The notes under the pieces were generated by a model, which searched no databases, was not told where the DNA came from, and was given only the letters and a program-made list of their open reading frames with translations. Shown in pieces: positions 49,484 to 58,272 of a stretch of DNA of 64,000 bases. Every line of letters starts with the position of its first letter. Position 1 is the stretch's first letter. The stretch is from positions 1-64,000 of the forward strand of contig DASVVO010000094.1 in NCBI GenBank assembly GCA_036386515.1. Reading direction: 5' to 3'. The position numbers and the translations under genes were made by a program. The DNA is from JAIVJZ01 sp036386515 (GTDB lineage: Bacteria; Acidobacteriota; Blastocatellia; Pyrinomonadales; Pyrinomonadaceae).

Positions 49484-52400
49484 ATGAGTTCCACCCCTGG
49501 AAGAACTTTTATATTGAATCGGAACCAGGCATCGCGCCTCCGGTCGCTGCTCTTAATCGTGGGAGTCATGCTGGCTCTCGTCCCTTCCAGCCGGGCGCAG
49601 TCCAGCCCGACGGGAAGTTTGAGCGGCGTGGTGCAGGACGCGAACGGCGCGTTGCTGCCCGGCGTCACGGTCAATGTACGAAACAGCGGGACGGGGCAGG
49701 CGCGCGTCGCCACGACGAATGAAGAGGGACGCTGGACGGTCGCCGTGCTGCCCGTCGGCGTCTACGAAGTCGCCATCGAGATGACGGGCTTTAAGAGGTT
49801 GGTGCGCCGCAGCGTCGAGGTCGAAGCCTCCGTTCCGCGCACGCTCGAAGACCGGCTCGAAATCAGAGAACTGTCTGGCGAAGTGATCACGATCACGTCG
49901 GGCGATGCGACGCTGCTGGCGACGGAGACGGCCACCACCGCGCGGCAAGTCTCCTCCGAGCAACTCGTCGCCATCCCGACCTCGACGCGCAGTTTCACGC
50001 AACTGCTCTCGTCCGAGGCGGGCGTCAGCGCGGAACTCTCGCCCGTGCTCACCAACGGCAACGGCAACGTCTCGCCCTCCGTCAACGGCACGCGCACGAC
50101 GAGCACCAGCCTCTTCTTCAACGGCGTTGACGCCACCAACGTCACCAACAACGAAGGCTCGCTCAACGACAACATCGCCCCCGCGCCCGAAACGCTCTCC
50201 GAGGTGAAACTCCAGACCAGCCTCTACGACGCCTCGACGGGTCGCTCCGGCGGCGGCAACTTTCAACTCATCACCAAGTCCGGCACGAACGACTTTCACG
50301 GCACGGGTTATTACTTCGTTCAAAACGAGCGTTTCAACGCCAACGATTTCTTCTACAACAAGGACGGCATCGAGCGGCCGCGCGCGCGCCGCCACGAAGG
50401 CGGCTTCACGCTCGGCGGCGCGGTAGTCAAAGAACGGCTGTTCTTCTTCGGCGGCTACCAGCGCACGAGCGCGAGCACCGGGTTCGTCCCGACCGCCAGC
50501 AGCCAGACGGTGCTGCCCGCCGCGCTCCGCCTCATCAGCGGCGCGCGCCGAACGGCCGACAACGTCGTCGCGGCCTTCTCCGCGCTCAACCCCTGCGTGC
50601 GCAACAACGCTGGCACGCCGACCGGCGGCTTTTGTTTGACGCCCGCGCAAATCTCACCCATCGCCCTGAACCTGCTGAACGTCTTGAACCCCATCACCGG
50701 CGACTTTCTCATCCCCGCGCCCCGCGCCGGGCTGCCGACGGTCTTCAACGACCAATCAATCGCCGGTTCGAACGTCACGCTCTTTGGCGGCAACCCGCTC
50801 GTGCGCCAGCGCAACGTCTTCCCGGCCGAATTCGAACAGGATCAGTTCACCTTCAAGCTCGACGGGCAACTCACCGCGAACAATCGCCTGAGCGGCGCTT
50901 TCTTCTTCGCCGACTTCCCCGGCTTCGATCCCTTCAACGCGCCGAACAGCCAGGCCTCGCCCGCCGGACTCGTGCGCAACGACCGCAACCGCACGCTCGC
51001 CGTCTCCGACGTGCATGTCTTCAGCCCGACGCTCATCAACGAAGTCCGCTTCGGCTACTTCTCCCTGAACAACTCGCGTAGCTTGCGCGACGACTTCGCG
51101 GCCATCACCAGCGCGTCGGTCGGCATCGACAACCCCGCACTCTTCTTCGACAACTCGGTCGGCACGCAACGCCTCGGCCAGTTCATCGGCCGGAACAATC
51201 TCGCCAACTTCTCCTTCGGCGGCCCGAACGACTCTTTCAATCGCCGCCAGCAACAAACCTACAGCCTCGCCGACAACCTGACGCTCATTCGCGGCGCGCA
51301 CACGCTGCGCTTCGGCGGCGAGTTCAAACGCTTCCGCTTCGACACCAACTTGCCGGAGGAGCAGGCGACCGAGTTTGAGAAGTTCGACAACTTCACGCAG
51401 TTTCTCGCCGGGCGCGCCACGGAGGCCGACACGCAGTTCGGCATCACCGACAAGAGCTTCCGCTTCCGCGACCTCTCCGGCTACGTGGCCGACGATTGGA
51501 AGGTCAACCGCAAACTGACCTTCAACCTCGGCCTGCGCTACGAGTTTTTCGGCACGCCCGAGGAGCAAAACGGGCAGTTCGGCAACTTCGACCCCGCGCT
51601 CTCGACGAGCACTGAGAATCCCTTGAGCGGCTTCGTCGTGCCCTCCAATGCGCGCACGACCGGCTTCGCCGCGCTCGACTCCGCGCTCGCCGTCACGGCC
51701 AGAGCGAATAACAAGTCAACCATCAATCCCGACCGCAACAACTTCGCGCCGCGCTTCGGCTTCGCCTACTCGCCCCTCGCATCGAACCGCATGGTCATCC
51801 GCGGCGGCTACGGCGTCTTCTTCGACCGCCCCTCCTCCGCCTTCATCAACACGGTGTTCAGCAACTACCCGTTCCTGCGCGAAATCGAAGTCACCGCGCC
51901 CACGCGGCAGATCAATCTGGGCACAGCCTTCTCGCAACAGAACACGCAACTCGGCCTCAACAACTTTCTTCCGAACCGCATCCAACTCGTCTCGAACGGC
52001 GGCGCGCTCACCTACGTCATCCGCGACAACACGGGCGTCACGCGCGACGCCAACGGCGCGCTGAACGCCGTCGATCTGGCGACCGGACAGCCCGCGCTCG
52101 GCAACATCGCCGAGACGTTCGAGTTTCGTGCCGTTGACCGCAATTTGCGCACGCCCTACGTCCAGCAGTGGAATCTCGGCGCGCAGTTCGAGTTGACGAA
52201 GAACCTGCTGCTCGAAGCGCGCTACGTCGGCACGAAGGGCACGAAGCTCTTGCAGGCGAAGGCGCTCAATCGAGTTTATGATTTGAATGATCCCGCGACG
52301 CCCGACTACATCTTCGCCCGCTTCAATCAGGCTTACGAGGCGGCGCAACGCGGCAACCCCGCGAGCCTGCGCGGCGCGCTCCGCACCGGCGTGTCGGAGC

Positions 52401-53347
52401 GCGAGCGCGGCCGCGGCATCGCCTTCGGTTTCCCGAACACGGCGACGGGCGCGCCCGTCGATTTCAACTTGAGCGATCCGAACGGCTCGATCATCGGCTT
52501 CGAGGCGCGCGGGCAACTGCTCGGCTTCAACATCCCCGAAGCCCTGCTCCTGCAAGCCGACGGAAACTCCATCTATCACGGCGCGCAGTTCAACCTCACG
52601 CAGCGACTCACGCGCGGCCTACAGTTCAACGCCTCCTACACCTTCTCGAAGTCCATCGACACTTCGAGCGCAGACCCCGGCTCGACCGCGGGCGGCGGCA
52701 AGCCCGACGTGCCCAACACCGGCTTCATCCTGCAGAACAACTCCAACGACCCGCGCAGCAACCGCGCCCTCTCCGACTTCGACCGCCCGCAGCGGTTCAG
52801 TCTGAGTTTCGTCTATGACCTCCCGACCTTCGGCTCCGCCTCGCGTTTCCTGCGCGGCTTCCAGCTCTCCGGCTTCGCGCAAGTGCAATCGGGCACGCCC
52901 TTCAGCATCTTCGCGGCGGAACCCGAGGCCGGAAACGTCTCCGCGCTCGCCGCGCTGCGCACCGGGTCGGGCGGACTCTTCCGCCCCGGCTTCGGCCGCC
53001 CGAATCTTTGCGGCACGCTCGAACAGTTGCGCGAGCGGGGCGACGACCCGACCGAGCGTTATTTCAACCCCGAAGCTCTCTGCTCGTCCTTCGGGCAATA
53101 CGGCAACCTCGGCCGCAACGTCCTGCGCGGGGCGCGCCAGAAGCGTTTCGACCTCGGACTCTCCAAAACCACCGCGCTCACCGAGCGGGTCGGGCTGGAG
53201 TTGCGCTGGGACGTGTTCAACGTCTTCAACAACGTCAACTTCGCCAACCCGAACAACGATCTTCAGGACACCACCGACTTCGGCAAAATCACCGGCACCC
53301 TCGGCGGCCCCCGCGTCATGCAGTTCGGCGCGAAACTGAAGTTCTAA
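49484..53347 (+). CDS. TonB-dependent receptor with carboxypeptidase-regulatory domain
   Basis: A 1287-residue outer-membrane transporter. A signal peptide (about residues 1-38, ending SSRAQ) precedes a carboxypeptidase-regulatory-like domain (GSLSGVVQDANGALLPGVTV). The plug follows (TRSFTQLLSSEAG, then GGGNFQLITKSGTNDFHGTG) and then a long barrel with many Asn/Phe-rich strands, ending MQFGAKLKF. This is the OmpA-related/Oar-like type common in Acidobacteriota. The Pho-type promoter suggests a phosphorus-containing substrate, by inference. ATG at 49484 follows AGGAGAAA at suitable spacing. Confidence 0.92.
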   Translation: MSSTPGRTFILNRNQASRLRSLLLIVGVMLALVPSSRAQSSPTGSLSGVVQDANGALLPGVTVNVRNSGTGQARVATTNEEGRWTVAVLPVGVYEVAIEMTGFKRLVRRSVEVEASVPRTLEDRLEIRELSGEVITITSGDATLLATETATTARQVSSEQLVAIPTSTRSFTQLLSSEAGVSAELSPVLTNGNGNVSPSVNGTRTTSTSLFFNGVDATNVTNNEGSLNDNIAPAPETLSEVKLQTSLYDASTGRSGGGNFQLITKSGTNDFHGTGYYFVQNERFNANDFFYNKDGIERPRARRHEGGFTLGGAVVKERLFFFGGYQRTSASTGFVPTASSQTVLPAALRLISGARRTADNVVAAFSALNPCVRNNAGTPTGGFCLTPAQISPIALNLLNVLNPITGDFLIPAPRAGLPTVFNDQSIAGSNVTLFGGNPLVRQRNVFPAEFEQDQFTFKLDGQLTANNRLSGAFFFADFPGFDPFNAPNSQASPAGLVRNDRNRTLAVSDVHVFSPTLINEVRFGYFSLNNSRSLRDDFAAITSASVGIDNPALFFDNSVGTQRLGQFIGRNNLANFSFGGPNDSFNRRQQQTYSLADNLTLIRGAHTLRFGGEFKRFRFDTNLPEEQATEFEKFDNFTQFLAGRATEADTQFGITDKSFRFRDLSGYVADDWKVNRKLTFNLGLRYEFFGTPEEQNGQFGNFDPALSTSTENPLSGFVVPSNARTTGFAALDSALAVTARANNKSTINPDRNNFAPRFGFAYSPLASNRMVIRGGYGVFFDRPSSAFINTVFSNYPFLREIEVTAPTRQINLGTAFSQQNTQLGLNNFLPNRIQLVSNGGALTYVIRDNTGVTRDANGALNAVDLATGQPALGNIAETFEFRAVDRNLRTPYVQQWNLGAQFELTKNLLLEARYVGTKGTKLLQAKALNRVYDLNDPATPDYIFARFNQAYEAAQRGNPASLRGALRTGVSERERGRGIAFGFPNTATGAPVDFNLSDPNGSIIGFEARGQLLGFNIPEALLLQADGNSIYHGAQFNLTQRLTRGLQFNASYTFSKSIDTSSADPGSTAGGGKPDVPNTGFILQNNSNDPRSNRALSDFDRPQRFSLSFVYDLPTFGSASRFLRGFQLSGFAQVQSGTPFSIFAAEPEAGNVSALAALRTGSGGLFRPGFGRPNLCGTLEQLRERGDDPTERYFNPEALCSSFGQYGNLGRNVLRGARQKRFDLGLSKTTALTERVGLELRWDVFNVFNNVNFANPNNDLQDTTDFGKITGTLGGPRVMQFGAKLKF

Positions 53348-53359
53348 CATTCGTCAATC

Positions 53360-53419
53360 GCGGAAGCGTCAATCGCAGGAGAGAGACACAACCTGCCCGG
53401 CTTCGATCGACGCTTCCGC
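53360..53419. repeat. Inverted repeat after the TonB receptor gene
   Basis: 53360-53375 pairs with 53404-53419 over 15 of 16 bp. A direct repeat of GTCAATCGC lies at 53353 and 53369. It could act as the receptor-gene terminator, although it has no T tract. Confidence 0.55.
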
Positions 53420-53455
53420 GATGCACGCTTCTCAAGCGATCTTCTTTCTAAACTT

Positions 53456-53833
53456 ATGAGCGTCGAATTGACATCTCCTCCGGCCGGGGCGCGAGCGCGA
53501 GAATTCGAGGCGAGCGTCTACGACGACGGGCGTCTGCGCGTCGAGCACGACAACTATTACGTCGCGTGCGGCGGGAGCGCGCTCCAACTCCCGCGCAAGG
53601 AGTTTTTGATCCTCTCGCGCCTCGCGCTCAATGCGCAGCGCGTCGTCTCTTCGGAAGACATCTGGCGGCACGCGTGGCCGCCGCCCGCCGCCTTCAACGC
53701 CGAAAGTCTCCACGTTCACATCTATCGTCTGCGCCGCCGCCTCGCGCCCTTCCGCGTCCACATCGAAACCATGATCAACGTCGGCTACCGGCTCGTGACG
53801 ATTACCGAAGGCGGATGGCGGGCGGCGGATTGA
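53456..53833 (+). CDS. Stand-alone winged-helix DNA-binding protein (OmpR/PhoB type)
   Basis: A 125-residue protein consisting almost wholly of the DNA-binding domain of OmpR/PhoB-type regulators: LQLPRKEFLILSRLALNAQR, then SSEDIWRHAWP, the recognition helix NAESLHVHIYRLRRRL, and the wing IETMINVGYRLV. There is no receiver domain, so it cannot be controlled by phosphorylation in the usual way. It could compete for, or share, Pho boxes, since it lies between a Pho-box receptor gene and the DUF47-pit pair. That idea is inference. Confidence 0.78.
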   Translation: MSVELTSPPAGARAREFEASVYDDGRLRVEHDNYYVACGGSALQLPRKEFLILSRLALNAQRVVSSEDIWRHAWPPPAAFNAESLHVHIYRLRRRLAPFRVHIETMINVGYRLVTITEGGWRAAD

Positions 53834-53915
53834 AAAGCGCGGGCTGAGAAGCGTCCGCCGGTCGCTCGCTTCGATTCGTCGAATCGGCCTGCCGCCGTCT
53901 CCTTTCCGCGATTCC

Positions 53916-53963
53916 GTTCAGCCCGCGTTCACCTTGAAACTTCCTTGCCAGTTCGTCTATAGT
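53916..53963 (+). promoter_or_regulatory. Promoter of the DUF47-pit pair with two Pho-like half-units
   Basis: A normal sigma-70 promoter, TTGAAA (53934-53939), 18 bp, TATAGT (53958-53963), lies 43 bp before the ATG. GTTCA units at 53916 and 53927 are 11 bp apart but not at the 16-bp distance from the -10 seen at the other Pho-type promoters, so control by PhoB here is doubtful. Confidence 0.5.
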
Positions 53964-54005
53964 GCGGCTTCTTTCTTTCAAGCCCACAACGGAGCCGATA
54001 AAAAG

Positions 54006-54629
54006 ATGGCGCGTTTCAGTTTTCTGCCCCGCGAGGATCAATATTTCTCTTTCTTCTCGCAGATGACCTCTTACATCTACGACGCCTCGACGATCCTCGT
54101 TGAGATGATGGGCGACGCCAGCCCCGACTACAACGCCTATGCCCAGCGCATCAAAACCATCGAACACGCCTGCGACGAACTGACGCACACCATCTCCACC
54201 AGCCTCAACAAGTCTTTCATCACTCCCTTCGACCGCGAAGACATCTACGAGTTGTCGAGCGCGCTCGACGACGTGGTTGACCTCATCGACGACGCGGCGC
54301 GGGCGATGGTCATGTTCAACATTCAGGCGAGCACGCCGCACGCGCGCTCCTTCGCCGATGTCATCCAGCGCATGGCCGTGCAACTCCACGAGATCGTCTC
54401 CACGCTCGCGCGCCCCACCGGCATCAACCAGCGGCTCGTCGAAATCCACCGGCTGGAGAATGTCGCCGACGACACCTACCACGCGGCCATCGGCGAACTG
54501 TTCCGGCAAGAGTCAGACCCGCTCACCGTGCTCAAGTTCAAAGAGATTTACGAAAAACTCGAAGCCGCCGTTGACCGCTGCGAACAGGTCGCCAACATCA
54601 TCGAAAGCGTGATCATCAAAAACGCCTGA
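54006..54629 (+). CDS. DUF47 family protein (PhoU-like, Pit-associated)
   Basis: A 207-residue all-helical cytoplasmic protein with the DUF47 opening ARFSFLPREDQYFSFF and the repeated helical motif EHACDELTHTISTSLNKSFITPFDREDI. The family is related to PhoU and is usually encoded directly before a Pit phosphate transporter, whose activity it is thought to modulate. That is the order here. ATG at 54006 follows GGAG. A longer in-frame start upstream would overlap the promoter and is rejected. Confidence 0.92.
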   Translation: MARFSFLPREDQYFSFFSQMTSYIYDASTILVEMMGDASPDYNAYAQRIKTIEHACDELTHTISTSLNKSFITPFDREDIYELSSALDDVVDLIDDAARAMVMFNIQASTPHARSFADVIQRMAVQLHEIVSTLARPTGINQRLVEIHRLENVADDTYHAAIGELFRQESDPLTVLKFKEIYEKLEAAVDRCEQVANIIESVIIKNA

Positions 54630-54634
54630 AAGGA

Positions 54635-54730
54635 AGGGATGAGGGATGAGGGATGAGGGATGAAGAAAAGCATTCAATCTCTTGAGTGCTTTCCGGTTCA
54701 TCCCTCATCCCTCATCCCTCATCCCTCATC
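54635..54730. repeat. Heptanucleotide inverted repeat, GGGATGA type
   Basis: Left arm 54635-54664 and right arm 54696-54730, each four or more GGGATGA/TCATCCC units, with a 31-bp spacer. It fills the DUF47-pit gap and ends 6 bp before the pit ATG. Confidence 0.8.
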
Positions 54731-54736
54731 GCTCCT

Positions 54737-55777
54737 ATGTCTGTCACCCTAGCCTTCGTCATCTTCATCATCTTCATCGCGCTCGTCTTCGACTACATCA
54801 ACGGGTTCCATGATGCGGCGAACTCGATTGCGACGGTCGTCTCGACGCGCGTGCTCTCGCCGGGCATGGCGGTCGTGTGGGCGGCGTTCTTCAACTTCAT
54901 CGCCTTCGCCATCCTCGGCACGCGCGTCGCCAAGACCATCGGCGGCGACCTCGTGGAGATCAACCTGATCGAGCAAGACCAGCGGCTCTACGTGCTGCTC
55001 GCCGCCCTGCTCGGCGCGGTTATCTGGAACTTGATCACGTGGTATCTCGCGCTCCCCACGTCGAGTTCGCACGCGCTCGTCGGTGCTTATGCGGGCGCGG
55101 CGATAGCCGCTTACGGCGGCTTCGAGGGGTTGTTGAAGCCCGAAGGGTGGATCAAGACGCTCATCTTTATCATCGCCTCGCCGCTCATCGGCCTGACGCT
55201 CGGCTTCGTCCTGATGGTCGCCGTCTTCTGGCTCTTTCGCCGCTCGACGCCCAACCGCGTGGACAAACTTTTCCGGCGCGGCCAATTGCTCTCCGCCGCC
55301 GCCTACTCGCTCGGCCACGGCGGCAACGACGCGCAGAAGACCATGGGCATCATCACCATCGTGCTCGTGACGAGCGGCCTCCTGGAAGGGGGCGCGGGCG
55401 GCAAGCTACCGGAAATTCCGCTCTGGGTCGTCTTAACGGCGCACGCGGCGATTGCCGCCGGGACGCTTTCAGGCGGCTGGCGCATCGTCCACACGATGGG
55501 ATCGAAGATCACGAAGCTCAAACCCGTGGGCGGCTTCTGCGCCGAGACGGCCGGAGCCTTGACCCTCTTCGGCGCGACGCTCGCCGGCATCCCCGTCTCC
55601 ACCACGCACACGATCACGGGCGCCATCGTCGGCGTCGGCGCAACGCGCCGCCTGTCGGCCGTCAAGTGGGGCATCGCGGGGCGCATCGTCTGGGCGTGGG
55701 TCTTGACCATTCCCATCGCGGCCGTCATCGCCGCCCTCTCGTTCCTGTTCATCCGGCTGATCGACCGTCTCACCTGA
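54737..55777 (+). CDS. pit: Inorganic phosphate transporter, PiT family
   Basis: A 346-residue inner-membrane phosphate (or metal-phosphate) symporter with about ten helices. Both PiT signature repeats are intact: NGFHDAANSIATVVSTRVL near the N-terminus and GHGGNDAQKTMGII in the second half. The conserved PTSSSHALVGA and VSTTHTITGAI motifs are also present. The start ATG 54737 is chosen because the upstream in-frame extension is repeat-derived. It works as the low-affinity partner of the Pst system encoded next. Confidence 0.95.
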   Translation: MSVTLAFVIFIIFIALVFDYINGFHDAANSIATVVSTRVLSPGMAVVWAAFFNFIAFAILGTRVAKTIGGDLVEINLIEQDQRLYVLLAALLGAVIWNLITWYLALPTSSSHALVGAYAGAAIAAYGGFEGLLKPEGWIKTLIFIIASPLIGLTLGFVLMVAVFWLFRRSTPNRVDKLFRRGQLLSAAAYSLGHGGNDAQKTMGIITIVLVTSGLLEGGAGGKLPEIPLWVVLTAHAAIAAGTLSGGWRIVHTMGSKITKLKPVGGFCAETAGALTLFGATLAGIPVSTTHTITGAIVGVGATRRLSAVKWGIAGRIVWAWVLTIPIAAVIAALSFLFIRLIDRLT

Positions 55778-55796
55778 TGCGCCGCGCCGCCCGCCC

Positions 55797-55851
55797 GTTA
55801 ACATAGATTTAAAGTCGCGTTCAGGTGCGTGTAACAGCGTCCCGGTATCCT
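55797..55851 (+). promoter_or_regulatory. Predicted PhoB-type promoter of the pst operon
   Basis: Units at exact 11-bp spacing: GTTAA (55797), TTTAA (55808), GTTCA (55819), TGTAA (55830). The -10 TATCCT (55846-55851) starts 16 bp after the last. No -35 is present. Location upstream of pstS makes PhoB the obvious candidate regulator. Confidence 0.7.
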
Positions 55852-55893
55852 CGGACTCTTCTTTCGAGTCCTAAATTTCCGAGGAGACTGACG

Positions 55894-57021
55894 ATGTTCC
55901 GCACCCGACCGGCCACGCGCCGCAATCTTAATAATAGTCGCGTCACGTTCGCGGCCTTACTGGCCGTCGCGCTGGCGTTCGCTTCAGCCTGTAGCGGCGA
56001 ACGCGCCGATAGCACCACGACGACGCCGGGCGCGAGCGGCGAGACCATTCGCTTGCAGGGCGCGGGCGCGACCTTTCCGAACCCGCTCTACCAGAAGTGG
56101 CTGAGCGAATACGGCAAGGTCAATTCGCGTGCGAGGATCGATTACCAGTCGATCGGATCGGGCGGCGGCATCCAGCAGATTCAATCGCAGACGGTTGACT
56201 TCGGCGCGTCCGACGCCCCGATGAGCGACGAGGACTTGAAGAAAGCGCCGGGCGAAATCCTCCACATCCCGACCGTGCTCGGCGCGGTCGTCATCACCTA
56301 CAACTTGCAGGGCGTGGCCGAACCGCTGCGCTTCTCGCCCGACGTGATCGCCGACATCTTCCTCGGCCGGATCAAGAAGTGGAACGACCCTCGCATCGCC
56401 GCCGACAATCCCGGCGCGCAATTGCCCGCGACGGACATCTCGGTCGTCCACCGCTCGGACGGCAGCGGCACAACGGCCGTCTTCACGGATTATCTGGCGA
56501 AGGTCAGTCCCGAATGGAAGACGAAGCCGGGCGCGGGCAAGTCGGTTGATTGGCCGGTGGGCATCGGCGGCAAGGGCAACGAGGGCGTGTCCGGCCAGAT
56601 CAAGCAGACGCCGAACACCATCGGCTACGTCGAACTCGCCTACGCCGTGCAGACCAAACTGCCCGTCGCGCTCATCAAGAACAAGTCGGGCAACTTCGTC
56701 ACCCCGTCGCTCGACGCCGTGACGGCCGCCGCCGCCGAGAGTCTGGCCGCCACGCCCGCCGACCTGCGCGTCTCGATCACGGATGCGGCCGGCGCGAACG
56801 CCTACCCGATTTCGAGTTACACTTACATCCTCGTCTACAAAGAGCAGAAGGACGCGGCCAAAGGCAAAGCCGTCGTGGACTTCCTCTGGTGGAGCATCCA
56901 CGACGGCGAACGCTTCGCCAAAGATTTACAATACGCCCCCCTTCCCGCCGAAATCGTCGAGAAGGCTTCCGCCAAACTCAACTCGATCACTTCGGGCGGC
57001 AAGACGCTTCGCGGCGCGTAG
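55894..57021 (+). CDS. pstS: Phosphate ABC transporter, substrate-binding protein PstS
   Basis: A 375-residue periplasmic lipoprotein (lipobox ASAC after the hydrophobic segment). ATG at 55894 has GAGGAG nine bases upstream. Phosphate-site motifs are IRLQGAGATFPNPLYQKW, DYQSIGSGGGIQQ, DFGASDAPM, and VHRSDGSGTTAVFTDYL. Length is normal. It is the first gene of pstS-C-A-B-phoU-phoB-phoR and follows a predicted Pho-type promoter. A hairpin repeat after the stop may limit read-through to pstC, giving excess binding protein. Confidence 0.97.
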   Translation: MFRTRPATRRNLNNSRVTFAALLAVALAFASACSGERADSTTTTPGASGETIRLQGAGATFPNPLYQKWLSEYGKVNSRARIDYQSIGSGGGIQQIQSQTVDFGASDAPMSDEDLKKAPGEILHIPTVLGAVVITYNLQGVAEPLRFSPDVIADIFLGRIKKWNDPRIAADNPGAQLPATDISVVHRSDGSGTTAVFTDYLAKVSPEWKTKPGAGKSVDWPVGIGGKGNEGVSGQIKQTPNTIGYVELAYAVQTKLPVALIKNKSGNFVTPSLDAVTAAAAESLAATPADLRVSITDAAGANAYPISSYTYILVYKEQKDAAKGKAVVDFLWWSIHDGERFAKDLQYAPLPAEIVEKASAKLNSITSGGKTLRGA

Positions 57022-57022
57022 G

Positions 57023-57112
57023 AAGTTTCAGGTTTCAGGTTTCAGGTTTCAGGTTCAAGACAAAGAACCTCTAACCTCAGTCTTGAAACCTGAAACTTGA
57101 AACCTGAAACTC
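57023..57112. repeat. Heptanucleotide inverted repeat, TTTCAGG type
   Basis: Left arm 57023-57056 (TTTCAGG tandem) and right arm 57081-57112 (CCTGAAA units) in the pstS-pstC gap, with a 25-bp spacer that holds part of an ACCTCTA element (CCTCTAACCTC). Confidence 0.8.
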
Positions 57113-57132
57113 GAACCCGCACCCTAACATTC

Positions 57133-58143
57133 ATGCAGCAACCACCGCCGACCATGCCGACACCCGCCGCCACCTACGGCGCGCACGCGCGCGTGTGGCA
57201 CTGGCGACGCGCTCTCTCGCCTACGGGCAACACGGGCGACGCCGTGTTTCGCGCGGCGTTGTTCGGTTGCGCGCTGCTGGTGCTGCTGCTCGTCGGGGCG
57301 ATGATCGCGGCGATGGCCGCCAACTCGCGCCTGTCGCTCGGCGAGTTTGGCTTCGGCTTTTTGACGAGCAGCGAGTGGAATCCGGTGACGGGGCGTTTCG
57401 GCGCGCTCCCCTTCATCTACGGCACGGTCGTCTCGTCGCTGCTCGCGCTCCTGATCAGCGTGCCCATCTCGCTCGGCGTCGCCGTCTTTCTGGTCGAGCA
57501 AGCCCCGCGCCGCCTGGCGCGCCCGATCACGTTTCTCGTCGAACTGCTGGCCGCCATCCCTTCGGTGGTCTACGGGCTGTGGGGCATCTTCGTGCTCGCG
57601 CCGCTGCTGCGCCAATATATCGAGCCGCCGCTGCAAAAGTGGTTCGGCTGGATGCCGTTCTTTCAAGGCCCGATCACGGGCATCGGGTTGTTCACGGGGG
57701 GGATCATTCTCGCCATCATGATCACGCCGATCATCTCGGCGGTCGTGCGCGACGTGCTGGCCGCCGTGCCCGTCACGCAGCGCGAGGCCGCGCTCGCGCT
57801 CGGCGCCACGCGCTGGGAAACGACGCGCGTCGTGTTAGCCAACGGCGGCCCCGGCATCGCGGGCGCGATCATCCTCGGCCTCGGGCGCGCCATCGGCGAG
57901 ACGATGGCCGTCACGATGGTGATCGGCAACCGCGCGCAGATCAGCGCGTCGCTCTTCGAGCCGTCGTACACCATCGCCTCCGTCATCGCCAACGAGTTCA
58001 CGGAAGCGACCGAAGCCATCTACCTGAGCGCACTCGTCGAACTCGGGCTGATTCTCTTTCTCGTCACTTTCATCATCAACGCCGCCGCCCGCCTCCTCGT
58101 CTGGAGCGTCACGCGCTCGACGAGCGGCACGGCCAGAGCGTGA
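57133..58143 (+). CDS. pstC: Phosphate ABC transporter permease PstC
   Basis: A 336-residue inner-membrane permease with six core helices. It has PstC features WNPVTGRFGALPFIYGTVVSS and the cytoplasmic EAA loop (AVPVTQREAALALGATRWETTR) that contacts PstB. The LAAIPSVVYGLWGIFVLAPL region is typical. ATG at 57133 is chosen; upstream codons are repeat-derived. No Shine-Dalgarno sequence is visible, so translation may depend on the operon context. Confidence 0.95.
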   Translation: MQQPPPTMPTPAATYGAHARVWHWRRALSPTGNTGDAVFRAALFGCALLVLLLVGAMIAAMAANSRLSLGEFGFGFLTSSEWNPVTGRFGALPFIYGTVVSSLLALLISVPISLGVAVFLVEQAPRRLARPITFLVELLAAIPSVVYGLWGIFVLAPLLRQYIEPPLQKWFGWMPFFQGPITGIGLFTGGIILAIMITPIISAVVRDVLAAVPVTQREAALALGATRWETTRVVLANGGPGIAGAIILGLGRAIGETMAVTMVIGNRAQISASLFEPSYTIASVIANEFTEATEAIYLSALVELGLILFLVTFIINAAARLLVWSVTRSTSGTARA

Positions 58144-58149
58144 GAACTT

Positions 58150-58264
58150 TAGGGGTAAGGGGGAAAGGGGAAAGGGGAAAGGAAGAGGACAGCTTGAAGA
58201 AGGGAACAGCTTGAACCGGGTTTCGGTTTTAACCTTTACCCCTTCCCCCTTCCCCTTTCCCCCA
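58150..58264. repeat. Heptanucleotide inverted repeat, AGGGGAA type
   Basis: Left arm 58150-58183 and right arm 58230-58264 in the pstC-pstA gap. It is the third family of heptamer (after GGGATGA and TTTCAGG) inside or next to this operon. Confidence 0.8.
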
Positions 58265-58272
58265 ATGCTTTT

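Noticed and set aside
53916..53931. A fifth full Pho-type site before DUF47
   Set aside because: Only two units fit the 11-bp spacing and the 16-bp distance to the -10 is not kept; a normal -35/-10 pair is present instead.
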